Shown piece after piece: positions 46,733 to 55,638 of a DNA stretch of 64,000 bases. The notes under the pieces are model-generated. The model searched no databases, was not told where the DNA came from, and saw nothing but the letters and a program-made list of their open reading frames with translations. The position numbers and the translations under genes were made by a program. Each line of letters starts with the position of its first letter. Position 1 is the first letter of the stretch. Source of the DNA: Limnobacter alexandrii (GTDB taxonomy: Bacteria > Pseudomonadota > Gammaproteobacteria > Burkholderiales > Burkholderiaceae_B); contig NZ_SWKN01000006.1 of NCBI RefSeq assembly GCF_005871185.1, forward strand, positions 1,280,451 to 1,344,450. The letters are read 5' to 3'.

Positions 46733-47647
46733 ATGCTGAATCCACAAGACCGGCTGAAAATTTTTTGCGTCGCCGCAGAAACCGACAGCTTCCGTGAAGC
46801 TGCAATGCTTTTGGGGATGTCGCCTCAAGGAGTAACACGGGCCATACAGGAACTCGAAGCGCACTATGGCGAATTACTTTTTCACCGCACCACTCGCCGG
46901 GTGAATATCACCGAATTCGGGGCCGAACTTGCACCACGCGTACGGGCCAGCCTGGAGCAGATGGAAGCTGTCCTCGCTCCTGCATCGCCACAAGCACCCG
47001 CTGAACTAGTTGGCCGCGTTCGTATCACAGCGCCTCGCAGCCTTGGCAGGTTACGGGTGCTGCCAGCGCTTAACGAAGTTGCACGTCTTCATCCAGGTAT
47101 CGTCATCGATATCCGACTTTCTGATGAACTTGCTGATGTTGTTGACGGGCAGATTGATGTCGGTGTTCGTATGGGTCTATTCAAAGACAATCGCTTTGTG
47201 GTGCGCAAAGTAGGTTCGGTGGGCTTTGGTGTTTATGGCAGCCATAATCTCATCGAGCGCTATGGCACACCGCAGCAAATCTCCGACCTATCAGCGCTAC
47301 CAACTACAGGGCTTATTGATCACAGCACGGGCCGACCCTGGAGTTGGTTTTTTAGCAAAGAGCGCCGTATGCTACCCGAGCCTTTTGCGTTTGTAACCGA
47401 CGACCCTGAGGCAGAGTGCGATGCTGTTCTGTCTGGTGTTGCCTATGGGCAATTGCCAGATTACCTCGCGGAGCAACACGTGAATTCCAAAAGTCTAGTA
47501 CGCGTGCTGGAGGCCGATGCGTGTGCACCGTGGGATATCTATGTATACAGACCTCAACGAGGACCAGTACCAAAACGGGTGCGCCTAGTGTTTGATGCCA
47601 TAGTCGATGCATTGAAACAGCACGAAGCTATTTTGACAAAGACGTAG
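46733..47647 (+). CDS. LysR family transcriptional regulator
   Basis: A 304-residue regulator. The N-terminal helix-turn-helix (about 1-60) has FCVAAETDSFREAAMLLGMSPQGVTRAIQELEAHYGELLFHRTTRRV. A periplasmic-binding-type effector domain follows. It diverges from the haem-binding-family gene across 135 bp, the usual LysR layout. No effector can be named. Confidence 0.88.
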   Translation: MLNPQDRLKIFCVAAETDSFREAAMLLGMSPQGVTRAIQELEAHYGELLFHRTTRRVNITEFGAELAPRVRASLEQMEAVLAPASPQAPAELVGRVRITAPRSLGRLRVLPALNEVARLHPGIVIDIRLSDELADVVDGQIDVGVRMGLFKDNRFVVRKVGSVGFGVYGSHNLIERYGTPQQISDLSALPTTGLIDHSTGRPWSWFFSKERRMLPEPFAFVTDDPEAECDAVLSGVAYGQLPDYLAEQHVNSKSLVRVLEADACAPWDIYVYRPQRGPVPKRVRLVFDAIVDALKQHEAILTKT

Positions 47648-48183
47648 CATACGTGTTTGCCGTGTACAACAGTGATATGTCAAAAGCCGCTCTTTCGAGG
47701 CACAGAATTGGCATATGAATCCCACATCATAGAGACACCTCTAGCCGCACAAAAGTAATGACGTGATTTGCATGTAATGACTATCCACAAGGCAAAACGC
47801 AAAGAGTTCAATGAGGTCGTTATCCACGAGGGCACGTTCCCCGGGCGCATAAAGAATACGCCCTCTCCTGTAATCCTGAAATTGACTGATCCTAGATTTC
47901 GTAGGCGCCCACTTGTCCGCTTTTCAGCCCAAACTGGCCATTCCTCCCAAAGAAGCTGGACAACCGCTCCGGCCGAAATTCGACCTTAACTGACCTTCAA
48001 CAGTTGAATGCATGAGCACCGTCAGGCGTCCCGCTAAAGGGTTAGGGTGAGCTTGCTAAACAAAATCCACCATTAACGCCCCCAGATTCTATGTTTGTAT
48101 ACTTTCATCGTGGAGGCTTCATTTCGGCACTCAAACGTGACTGCCCAACCGACTGCAAAGCGCCTATGCAGTTGCTAATAGCG
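47648..48183. other. Gene-free stretch with possible hydrolase remnant
   Basis: No complete gene is supported in these 536 bp. At 48091 a short open frame reads MFVYFHRGGFISA, resembling the oxyanion motif of HSL-family esterases (HGGG with Arg for one Gly), then loses similarity. It may be a leftover of a deleted esterase. Small ORFs elsewhere look like chance. Confidence 0.4.
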
Positions 48184-49173
48184 CTAAACTGTCACCACAA
48201 TTTTGCCGATCTGCTGGTTGGATTCCATATAGCGGTGTGCTTCGACAATCTGCGCTAGCGGAAAGGTTTTGGCCACCAGCGGTTTCAGCTTGCCTTCAGT
48301 CAGCCCTTGCACAATGAAGGCTTTGGCGCGTGCCATGCGTTCAGGATGAGTGCTGATTTCAAATAGGGTATACCCGCGTATGGTTAATTGCTTGGCGAGC
48401 ACGGGGAACAGCGGCAATGGCGTCGGCTCTGTACTTAGCGCGCCATACTGGAAAATAATGCCGCTTTGGGCTGTCGCTTCTGCCAGTTTGCTGATGGTCG
48501 GCCCGCCAACCGGATCGAACACCACGCGTGCACCTTTATTATTGGTAATGCGGTTCACTTCGGTCACCAAGTCTTGTTCTTCCGTCGCAATCACATGCTT
48601 GGCACCGGCCTTGAGCAAAGCCTCGCGCTTGCTGCTGGTGCGCGTCAAAGCAACAGGAATGGCACCCAGCAGATTGGCAATCTCGATAGCTGCCACACCC
48701 ACGCTACTGGATGCCGCCGGAATCAGCACAAACTCACCGACTTTGGTATCGGCAAACTCCACCAATGCGCCGTAGGCAGTCATATATTGCATCCAGATGG
48801 CGGAAGCTTCCGGCCAAGAAAGTGATGGTGGATGCTTGACCACGGCAAATGCGGGCACATTCGCCAACTCACCATACACGCCATACTGATTCTGCGAAAA
48901 CGCCGGAACCGTGCTGACCGCATCACCTATCTTGAAATCAGTCACATCCTCGCCCACCGCATTGATTATGCCTGCCGCCTCATAGCCGAGCCTCGCTGGC
49001 AGTTGCGGTGTTTCCAGATACTGACCATTGCGAAACATGACTTCGGCACGATTGAGTCCGATGGCATGCACCTTGATCTGCACCTCACCCTTGCCTGGTG
49101 AGGCGACTTGTTCATCTGCTATCTGTAATACTTCTGGCCCACCGGTTTGGTGGAATCTGACGACACGTGACAT
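48184..49173 (-). CDS. Zinc-independent MDR / quinone oxidoreductase family
   Basis: A 329-residue NADPH-dependent reductase of the medium-chain dehydrogenase family. A GroES-like N-domain (VKVHAIGLNRAEVMFRNGQY, PARLGYEAAGIINAVG) is followed by a Rossmann domain with VLIPAASSSVGVAAIEIANLLGA. The catalytic-zinc Cys is missing from the usual place, as in quinone oxidoreductases. It ends a minus-strand series that starts with the LLM gene at 51290. Confidence 0.85.
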   Translation of the reverse strand: MSRVVRFHQTGGPEVLQIADEQVASPGKGEVQIKVHAIGLNRAEVMFRNGQYLETPQLPARLGYEAAGIINAVGEDVTDFKIGDAVSTVPAFSQNQYGVYGELANVPAFAVVKHPPSLSWPEASAIWMQYMTAYGALVEFADTKVGEFVLIPAASSSVGVAAIEIANLLGAIPVALTRTSSKREALLKAGAKHVIATEEQDLVTEVNRITNNKGARVVFDPVGGPTISKLAEATAQSGIIFQYGALSTEPTPLPLFPVLAKQLTIRGYTLFEISTHPERMARAKAFIVQGLTEGKLKPLVAKTFPLAQIVEAHRYMESNQQIGKIVVTV

Positions 49174-49222
49174 TTTTATCTCCTGATAATGTAAAAAATA
49201 GTGTGAAAATACTATTTATAAT

Positions 49223-50245
49223 TTAATGCCAGCCTTTCAACACGATCTTGCCTATGGTGCCACCTGCTTCGAGCTGAGCGTGCGCCTTACGCAGATTGGT
49301 AGCATTGATGGGTGATAGGGTTTCATTGAGCGTGGTCTTCAGCACACCCTCATCCACCAGTTTGGCAATGCGGTCGAGGATAAGGTGCTGTTCTGTCATG
49401 TCGGCGGTCTGAAACATGGAACGTGTAAACATCAGCTCCCATGCGAAGGTCGCGCTCTTATTCTTGAGCAGATTAAGGTCCACCGGCTGTGCGGTTTCGA
49501 CAATCGAGCAAATCTTGCCTTGCGGCTTGATGAGCTCGGCCATGACAGAAAAATAGCCATCGGTATCGTTGCAGCAGAAAATATAATCTGGTTGGGGAAT
49601 GCCGATTTCGCGCATTTGAGTCACTAGGTCATGCTTATGATTGATGACATACTGTGCGCCCAATTCCTGCACCCAGCGTACGGTCTCAGGCCGCGATGCC
49701 GTGGCTACCACGGTCAATCCCGCCAGTTTGTTCGCGAGTTGGATGGCAATCGAACCCACGCCGCCCGCACCGCCTATGATAAGCAGGTTTTTATTGCGGT
49801 TCTGCGCTATATCAAGCGCAATGCCCAGGCGGTCGAACAGTGATTCCCAAGCTGTCACTGCGGTCAGCGGCAAAGCTGCCGCCTGCTCATAACTCAAGCT
49901 CTGCGGCATGTGCCCGACTATGCGCTCATCCATGAGCTGGTATTCGGCATTGCAGCCCGAGCGCGTGATGTCACCCGCATAAAACACTTTGTCGCCAGTC
50001 TTGAACAGCGTGCAATCTGGCCCGGCTTCGACGACTTCACCAGCGGCATCCCAGCCCAGCACCTTGGGTGTGGTCTCTATCTTGTCCTTGGGTTTTCGCA
50101 CTTTGGTATCTACCGGGTTAACTGCAATGGCGTGGATCTTGACCAGCAGATCGCGACCGGTAGTGACGGGGATGGGCAATTCGACATCCATCAGCGATTC
50201 AGGATCGCTGATAGGTAAATACTTGGTTAATGCAACGGCTTTCAT
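49223..50245 (-). CDS. Zinc-binding alcohol dehydrogenase-like MDR protein
   Basis: A 340-residue MDR protein starting MKAVALTKYLPISDPESLMD, set at ATG 50245 after AGGAG. Marks are VKIHAIAVNPVDTKVR, VLGWDAAGEVVEAGPDCTLFKTGDKVFYAGD and LLIIGGAGGVGSIAIQLA. It resembles the YhfP/AdhC-like quinone reductase branch. Together with its neighbours it looks like a reactive carbonyl or quinone detoxification set; that role is inferred. Confidence 0.83.
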   Translation of the reverse strand: MKAVALTKYLPISDPESLMDVELPIPVTTGRDLLVKIHAIAVNPVDTKVRKPKDKIETTPKVLGWDAAGEVVEAGPDCTLFKTGDKVFYAGDITRSGCNAEYQLMDERIVGHMPQSLSYEQAAALPLTAVTAWESLFDRLGIALDIAQNRNKNLLIIGGAGGVGSIAIQLANKLAGLTVVATASRPETVRWVQELGAQYVINHKHDLVTQMREIGIPQPDYIFCCNDTDGYFSVMAELIKPQGKICSIVETAQPVDLNLLKNKSATFAWELMFTRSMFQTADMTEQHLILDRIAKLVDEGVLKTTLNETLSPINATNLRKAHAQLEAGGTIGKIVLKGWH

Positions 50246-50265
50246 GGCGGCTCCTATTTTTGTAG

Positions 50266-50292
50266 CGCAGGCGTCCTCGCCTGCGTTTTTTT
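50266..50292. repeat. Palindromic repeat before the MDR gene
   Basis: CGCAGGCG-TCCT-CGCCTGCG is followed by seven T on the plus strand. It lies between the LLM and MDR genes, in the wrong orientation to end the minus-strand LLM transcript. It resembles dispersed palindromic elements. Confidence 0.6.
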
Positions 50293-50327
50293 GATAAGTT
50301 GGCAGGCGGGGCGCATGCGCAACAACT

Positions 50328-51290
50328 TCATATAAATTCCGGTAAAACAAATTCAGCCAACTCCTGCAACACCTCACCGGCCGGACGTTTGCCGTATTTG
50401 ACGTTGAAAATCATGTGGTCCACGCCGATACGTTTGCTGGCACGCAGATGTACCAGCAGCGCATTCCTGCCGAGTCGGTGACCCAGATGAATAGGCGTTG
50501 GTGCTTCGTTCGGGTTATCGGCAAGATCAATAAAATAAGACTGCGTAAACGGTTTATACTGCCCCGGCAATTCCGCTTCAACAGTATCGCGCCAGCGCTG
50601 CACCACCTGCGCCTGCGCTTCTATGCTACGCGGGTAGCTCATCCAGCCGTCGGCATTGCGCGCGATCCAGCCCAGATCCTGCTGACTATGTCCGGTAACT
50701 AACAAGGGCACATGCGAAGCTACCGGCTTGGGAATGACATCGGCATGTTGCAGATGGCCAAAGCTGCTACTTATTTGCGGGTAAAACTCTGACCAATATA
50801 TCTTAAGCAAATCGACCTCTTCGCGAAACATCGCCCCTCGCGACTCAAAATCCACATTAAAGGCTGGGAACTCCACCATCCTATCGCCTGTAGCTATGCC
50901 AAGCAGCAAGCGGCCATTGGACAACTGGTCTATGCTGGCGGCGGCTTTGGCGATATGTATCGGGTGGCGCAATGGCAGAATGATGGATGCCGTCAGCAGC
51001 GCGATTTCTGTGGTCTGCGCGGCCATATAACCGAGATAAGCCCACGGGTCGAATACCTGGCCGACATCGCCAAAATTCGGGTCGCGCAGCGGCACATCGC
51101 GAAAGCCGAGGCTGGAAAAACCGGATTTTTCGGCAAACTGCGCCAGCGCTACCTGGTTGTGCATGGTCGGCTGGTCGCGCTCGAAGGCCTCGATCGGGAA
51201 CATGATGCCCAGCGTGAGTTTGCCGCGCTGGAATACACGCTGCCAGCCGCGGTTGGCTGTCGGCGATTGATTTGGATTAGGGGTATACAT
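50328..51290 (-). CDS. LLM-class flavin-dependent oxidoreductase
   Basis: A 320-residue luciferase-like TIM-barrel oxidoreductase using FMN or F420-type flavin. Seen are LTLGIMFPIEAFE, SLGFRDVPLRDPNFGD, LLTASIILPLRHPIHIAKAAASIDQLSNGRLLLGIATGDR and IARNADGWMSYPRS. ATG 51290 gives MYTPNPNQ; the frame is open to 51323. The substrate is unknown. Confidence 0.87.
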   Translation of the reverse strand: MYTPNPNQSPTANRGWQRVFQRGKLTLGIMFPIEAFERDQPTMHNQVALAQFAEKSGFSSLGFRDVPLRDPNFGDVGQVFDPWAYLGYMAAQTTEIALLTASIILPLRHPIHIAKAAASIDQLSNGRLLLGIATGDRMVEFPAFNVDFESRGAMFREEVDLLKIYWSEFYPQISSSFGHLQHADVIPKPVASHVPLLVTGHSQQDLGWIARNADGWMSYPRSIEAQAQVVQRWRDTVEAELPGQYKPFTQSYFIDLADNPNEAPTPIHLGHRLGRNALLVHLRASKRIGVDHMIFNVKYGKRPAGEVLQELAEFVLPEFI

Positions 51291-51399
51291 TCTGCTCACT
51301 AAGAAAAAACACTGGCACACCACAAAAGGTAGGAAAGTGATGTGCCAGTGTAGGTCCGAAATAGCCCGGGGAGGAGCTATCTACTTAGCCAAAACAGAT

Positions 51400-51705
51400 T
51401 TAAGACTGGCCTTTGACTGCCAGTAAATCCACGGTTTCGATTACCGGCATCTCGGTCAGCAAATCTGCGGCATTCGCCATCAGTGCCTCAGCGATTTTCC
51501 CTGTCAAATGCGCTTGTCGGCCATGTTCATCCATAAAGGTGTCAAAAATGCCAAAGGTGGCAGGGCCGAATTTGAGTGCGTACCAGGTAGCGGTTTCCGG
51601 CTCGTTTTCCACCAGCGGCAGTGCGGATTTCAGAAATGCTTCCAGTGCTGCTTCCTTACCTGGCTTGGCGTGCAGACGTACATACAGGGCTAACTTGTTG
51701 CTCAT
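51400..51705 (-). CDS. ABM-domain monooxygenase-like protein, copy 2
   Basis: A 101-residue paralogue of the protein at 45363-45668, aligning without gaps over most of its length (GPATFGIFDTFMDEHGRQAHLTGKIAEALM). It is followed by the LLM gene and preceded by the iron alcohol dehydrogenase on the same strand. ABM proteins beside quinone reductases often take part in quinol oxidation; here this is only suggestive. Confidence 0.82.
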   Translation of the reverse strand: MSNKLALYVRLHAKPGKEAALEAFLKSALPLVENEPETATWYALKFGPATFGIFDTFMDEHGRQAHLTGKIAEALMANAADLLTEMPVIETVDLLAVKGQS

Positions 51706-51739
51706 GATTGCTCCTAATAAAAAAATAAAACACGAAGGT

Positions 51740-51770
51740 GGTGGATACGCGCTATCGCGCTTTATCCACC
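51740..51770. repeat. REP-like palindrome
   Basis: Arms GGTGGATA and TATCCACC enclose GCGC...GCGC. It resembles the GTGGAT..ATCCAC intergenic palindromes that are widespread in some gammaproteobacteria and methylotrophs. It lies between the ABM and iron alcohol dehydrogenase genes. Confidence 0.6.
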
Positions 51771-51781
51771 CTACTAAAAAT

Positions 51782-52954
51782 CTAAATACTCGCTTCCAGC
51801 ACCTCCCTGCTCTTATCCAGCGTCACATCCTGATGCTCACCGAGTTTGACCATGCCATGACTTTCAAGTTGCGCCAGCAGGGCAGGAATGGCATCCGCAC
51901 CGATGTTGTAGGCGGATAAGCGCGTAGGCACGCTGAGGCTCTCGAAAAAAGCGCGGGTATTCTGGATAGCCGCTTCGATACGAGCATCCTCTGTACCTTC
52001 ACTGATATGCCAGACGCGCTCGGCGTATTGCAGCAGCTTGGCGCGCTTGACATCGCGGCGCAGGCTGAGCATAGTCGGTAATATGATAGCCAGCGTCTGT
52101 GCGTGATCCAATCCATGAAGCGCGGTAATCTCGTGGCCTATCATGTGCGTCGACCAATCGCTAGGCACACCGGAGCCGATCAAGCCATTCAAGGCCAGGG
52201 TGGCGACCCACATGAAGTTGGCCTGAGTGTCGTAATCCTGCGGATTGGCCAGCACCTTGGGACCAACCTCGATAAGGGTCTGTAGCAAGCCTTCGGCAAA
52301 GCGATCCTGCACCCGCGCTTCCACCGGGTAGGTCAGGTATTGCTCCATGATGTGGGTGTAGGCATCCACCACGCCGTTAGCCAACTGGCGCGGCGGCAGG
52401 GTGTAGCTCTTGCTCGGGTCGAGCACGGAGAACTGTGGAAACACATGCTCACTGGTGAAATAGAGCTTGTCGTGCAAGCCAGATGCGGTTTCGGTGCGTG
52501 AAATCACCGAGCCGTCGTTCATCTCCGAGCCTGTCGCAGGCAAGGTCAGCACAGTGCCATAAGGCATGGCCTGTTTCACATTGGCACCTCGCTGGAGCAA
52601 AATCTCCCACGGGTCGCCCTCGGCATACACCGCTGCCGCAACAAACTTGGTGCCATCAATCACCGAGCCGCCGCCGACTGCCAGCAGATAGTCCAGCCTA
52701 TTGGCCTTGATTTTGGCGACGGCTTTCATTAGGGTCTCATAGGTAGGGTTTGGCTCGATGCCGCTGAATTCCTCGACATAACGCCCGCCCAGGGCAGCTT
52801 TGACTTCATCCAGCGTGCCATTCTTCTTGGCGCTAGTGCCGCCGTAAACAATCAATACACGAGCCTCAGCAGGCACCAGCTTGTCGATTTCGGCGACCTT
52901 GCCCTTGCCGAAAGCGATGCGCGTCGGGTTATAAAAATCAAAATTCAGCATCAA
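51782..52954 (-). CDS. Iron-containing alcohol dehydrogenase
   Basis: A 390-residue group III alcohol dehydrogenase. The NAD-binding part has LIVYGGTSAKKNG, LLAVGGGSVIDGTKF and TLPATGSEMNDGSVIS. The iron ligands sit in NGVVDAYTHIMEQYLT and HMIGHEITALHGLDHAQTLAI. The start MMLNFDFYNPTRIAFGKG resembles YqhD-like enzymes that reduce aldehydes with NADPH. A predicted TetR operator lies 24 bp upstream of the start. Confidence 0.92.
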   Translation of the reverse strand: MMLNFDFYNPTRIAFGKGKVAEIDKLVPAEARVLIVYGGTSAKKNGTLDEVKAALGGRYVEEFSGIEPNPTYETLMKAVAKIKANRLDYLLAVGGGSVIDGTKFVAAAVYAEGDPWEILLQRGANVKQAMPYGTVLTLPATGSEMNDGSVISRTETASGLHDKLYFTSEHVFPQFSVLDPSKSYTLPPRQLANGVVDAYTHIMEQYLTYPVEARVQDRFAEGLLQTLIEVGPKVLANPQDYDTQANFMWVATLALNGLIGSGVPSDWSTHMIGHEITALHGLDHAQTLAIILPTMLSLRRDVKRAKLLQYAERVWHISEGTEDARIEAAIQNTRAFFESLSVPTRLSAYNIGADAIPALLAQLESHGMVKLGEHQDVTLDKSREVLEASI

Positions 52955-52977
52955 AACTCCTTAAAAATTACAGCTAT

Positions 52978-52993
52978 TAGACCAGTCGGCTAG
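52978..52993. promoter_or_regulatory. Candidate TetR operator, dehydrogenase side
   Basis: TAGACCAGTCGGCTAG matches the operator at 53646 in 14 of 16 positions. It lies between the TetR gene and the iron alcohol dehydrogenase start. Confidence 0.65.
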
Positions 52994-53019
52994 TGTTCGG
53001 ATAAATAAAAAGATCGACC

Positions 53020-53625
53020 TCAAGCAAGTCCCAGTCTCGCTTTCGTGGCATTCATGGCGCATTCCAGGGCTGCACGCGTGCGGCCTACCTTGGTCAAAAG
53101 CGTTGCGCCTATCCACATATAGTAGATCTCTGCCGTGACAGTTTTTGCATCGAGGTTGGCAGGGAATTCACCTGTGCGTATACCTTGTTCCACGCAATGT
53201 GTGAGGCACGCTATTACCCTGTCGGTGCCATTCTTCAACGTAATACGCATGGATTCGGAAAGATCCGTCACTTCTGCGCTCAATTTAACTACCAGACATT
53301 TATCCGTTGTGGCATCACTTGACTGCGTATCCAGCCAGAACTGGAAAAATCCCAGCAGTCGGCTGGAATTAGTGCTGCCGTCATCTTTAAGCATGCGCTC
53401 TAACATCTGCAGGTAGTCGTCAAAATAGTCTGCGAGTAAGGCGTCGCCAAACTGCTCCTTTGACTTGAAATAGTGATAGAACGAGCCCTTGGGCACGCCT
53501 GCAGTGGAAAGTATCTCGTTGAGGCCGACCGCAGCAAAGCCCTTGCCGAGGATGATGCCCTTGGCTGTATCGAGGATTTGCTGACGCGTATCGCCAGACT
53601 TTATGATTGGAAGTTCATTACCCAT
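53020..53625 (-). CDS. NemR-like TetR family repressor
   Basis: A 201-residue TetR regulator. The helix-turn-helix has GLNEILSTAGVPKGSFYHYFKSKEQFGDALL (about 34-64). CLVVKLSAEVTDLSESMR matches NemR of Escherichia coli, whose Cys106 senses electrophiles and hypochlorite; the matching Cys here is 110. It probably represses itself and the downstream dehydrogenase and reductase genes, released by quinones or aldehydes. The NemR link rests on motif resemblance. Confidence 0.85.
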   Translation of the reverse strand: MGNELPIIKSGDTRQQILDTAKGIILGKGFAAVGLNEILSTAGVPKGSFYHYFKSKEQFGDALLADYFDDYLQMLERMLKDDGSTNSSRLLGFFQFWLDTQSSDATTDKCLVVKLSAEVTDLSESMRITLKNGTDRVIACLTHCVEQGIRTGEFPANLDAKTVTAEIYYMWIGATLLTKVGRTRAALECAMNATKARLGLA

Positions 53626-53645
53626 AAGTGCATTATTGCATTAAT

Positions 53646-53661
53646 TAGACCGGTCGTCTAG
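53646..53661. promoter_or_regulatory. Candidate TetR operator, autoregulatory
   Basis: TAGACCGGTCGTCTAG is an imperfect palindrome 20 bp upstream of the TetR start, also matched at 52978. It resembles NemR-type operators. Confidence 0.7.
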
Positions 53662-54094
53662 TTATGCCATTAAAAAAGCTTTCAATTTACTTTGCGAAAA
53701 TCTAAAAAGAATTTGCTTGGGAAGAGGATGAATGATAAATCTCTAGTACTTGAAAATTCACAATTCGCTATATTTTTTATTGGTATGGGGTTCATTGGTT
53801 TTGTAAATCTTCATAGGTTATTATGAACGTCAGCTTTGGGTCAAATACAGTCCTTTTTCACAAAACTAGTCAAGTCGGCTCTGGCCGAATACCAGACACA
53901 TAGCATTGCAGTACAGATAGGCAAGATTTACAAGTGAAGACGTCTAGTCAAGCGATGTGCAGGGTTATAAGGGATACTTTTTATGTCAGTATTCCGGTGA
54001 GGTAATCTAAAATTTATAAGTAAAGAATCTGCAGTTCACAATCAGAGTTGGGGCCAGAGTTGAAGGTTGTAGCCAGTAACACCTACATACATCG
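53662..54094. other. AT-rich gene-free stretch
   Basis: No coding region, RNA gene or clear repeat can be supported. It lies between the TetR promoter and the IS right end. Confidence 0.5.
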
Positions 54095-54127
54095 TGGACT
54101 CGCCCCCGTATTACAGGGCCATCGGTA

Positions 54128-55012
54128 TTAGTTAATTGACCTCTGCTTTTCCCGGAATCTCCGGGGAGGCAGGTACCCCAAAGCACTGTGAGGGTGCTTT
54201 TCATTGTAATGCTCAAACCACATCTTCAATTCACGCATGACAGTTTGCGAGTCAGGCCGATTGGCCAGACGAGCATAGTCACGTTTGAATGTCTTCACAA
54301 AGCTCTCGGCCATACCGTTGCTTTGCGGGCTTTCAACCGGCGTTCTCACGGGTTTGAGCCCAAGTTGGGTTGCAAAGGTTCTCGTTTCAATGGCGGTATA
54401 ACAAGAGCCATTATCCGACAGCCATTCAATGGGAGTTTGCGCCGTACTGCCCGCGCCAAATCGGTATTCCACTGCTTGCATCATCAAATCTCCAACCAGG
54501 CCAGCATCAATGCCTTTGGTGGTTGCAACCCAGCTCATGACCTCGCGGTCACAGCAATCCAGGGCAAAGGCCACTCGAACTTTCTCACCGTTGTCACAAG
54601 CCAGTTCAAACCCGTCCGAACACCAGCGGGTGTTGCTGGTTTGAACAGCCACTTTGCCGTCGTGCCTACGTGTATCCCTAGGCTTACTGCCATGCCGAAA
54701 CAACAGCAAATTGTTGTCTCGCATCACGCGGTAAACACGTTTGTGGTTCACCATTTGTGGGCTCCCATCGATACCCTGAAACTTCAGAATCGCCCACACG
54801 CGGCGATAACCGTAGGTGGGCAAGTCTTTGGCAACGGTGATGATGTCACTCAACAACTGGTCGTCATCAGGCCTGGGTGGCGCTTTTCGACGGTCAACCC
54901 AATCAGCTTTTCTGGTTCTCAGAGCGGTCATGTGACTGCGCGAAACGCCAAGGACGAAACAGACCTCTCTTACTGGTCGTCCCCGGGCAACAAGGGCGAG
55001 TGCGCAATCCAC
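54128..55012 (-). CDS. IS3-family (IS2 group) transposase OrfB
   Basis: A 294-residue DDE transposase catalytic part. HTH_21 ([16 protein letters not shown]...[10 protein letters not shown]) precedes an rve integrase core with Asp in CSDGFELA, Asp in LSDNGSCY and Glu in [11 protein letters not shown]. In IS2 it is made as an OrfAB fusion by -1 frameshifting; the OrfA frame overlaps by 43 bp here. The catalytic residues are intact, but the element is not. Confidence 0.92.
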   Translation of the reverse strand: MDCALALVARGRPVREVCFVLGVSRSHMTALRTRKADWVDRRKAPPRPDDDQLLSDIITVAKDLPTYGYRRVWAILKFQGIDGSPQMVNHKRVYRVMRDNNLLLFRHGSKPRDTRRHDGKVAVQTSNTRWCSDGFELACDNGEKVRVAFALDCCDREVMSWVATTKGIDAGLVGDLMMQAVEYRFGAGSTAQTPIEWLSDNGSCYTAIETRTFATQLGLKPVRTPVESPQSNGMAESFVKTFKRDYARLANRPDSQTVMRELKMWFEHYNEKHPHSALGYLPPRRFREKQRSIN

Positions 55013-55131
55013 TTTCGGCTTTTACCATACTCCACGGCTTCCTTGAGAATTTCGTTATCAAGTGTTTTGCGGCCCAGCGCAGCTTCCAGTTGTTTGATGC
55101 GCTTCAAAGCTTCTTTCATTTCAGAAGCTGG
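54970..55131 (-). pseudogene. OrfA remnant of the IS2-like element
   Basis: The last 53 codons of OrfA remain ([19 protein letters not shown] ... [13 protein letters not shown]), the leucine-zipper end of the DNA-binding subunit. A TAG just upstream (55132-55134) lies outside the IS sequence. The helix-turn-helix is gone. Confidence 0.8.
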
Positions 55132-55456
55132 CTACCATGATTTCTACAGAACCCCGCGCGGTTTCCATCCGCGAGCGATCAATTCGAACAGCTCGTGGAC
55201 GCTCACGACTCCGCTGTCGTTTATGAACATGCCGATCCTGACCTACATTGCTGAAATTTCGCCGCGACCGATCCTGTTCATCCACGGTGAGAAAGCACAC
55301 TCGCGCTATTTCAGCGAAACTGCGTACGCAGCTGCGGCGGAGCCAAAAGAATTGATGATCATTCCTGGAGCCAACCACACGGATCTGTACGACCGGGTTG
55401 ACATTATTCCTTTTAACAAGCTGACGGCGTTCTTCCGTGTTCACCTGAAGAAGTAG
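55131..55456 (+). pseudogene. Alpha/beta hydrolase fragment (YcjY-like C-terminus)
   Basis: About 108 codons of a hydrolase C-terminus: YRTPRGFHPRAINS, ISPRPILFIHGEKAHSRYF with the acid region, and PGANHTDLYDR with the catalytic His. The nucleophile half is missing, cut where the IS begins. The frame continues upstream only through the antisense of the transposase, so a 422-residue reading there is an artefact. Confidence 0.8.
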
Positions 55457-55638
55457 AGACGACGGCAGCATGAATTGGCCACGGTAGGAGGTGCTATCGG
55501 AATTGCGGGACGAGCTGTTGCAACTGCAATTAATGTGAGATGTTCGCGCTCTGAGTTGAGATAAATGCTCGCTACATCTCCTTAATGTTGAATGACAGCG
55601 TCTGCCCGAATACGTAACTGAAAAAAGGAGATGTAGAA

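Larger units (their letters stand above)
54095..55131 (-). mobile_element. IS2-like element (IS3 family), 5' truncated
   Basis: The right end at 54095 reads TGGACTCGCCCCCGTATTAC, matching the IS2 right-end pattern (TGGATTTGCCCC...). orfB is complete, but only the last third of orfA remains and the left inverted repeat is missing. The break near 55131 joins directly to a fragment of an alpha/beta hydrolase gene. With one end lost it should not transpose alone. Confidence 0.8.

Noticed and set aside
47768-47989. A 73-codon plus-strand ORF after the LysR gene
   Set aside because: No ribosome site, no recognisable motif and unusual composition; treated as chance.
54188-55456. A 422-codon plus-strand reading frame
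   Set aside because: Most of it is the antisense of the transposase gene; only the last 108 codons resemble a real protein, a truncated hydrolase.
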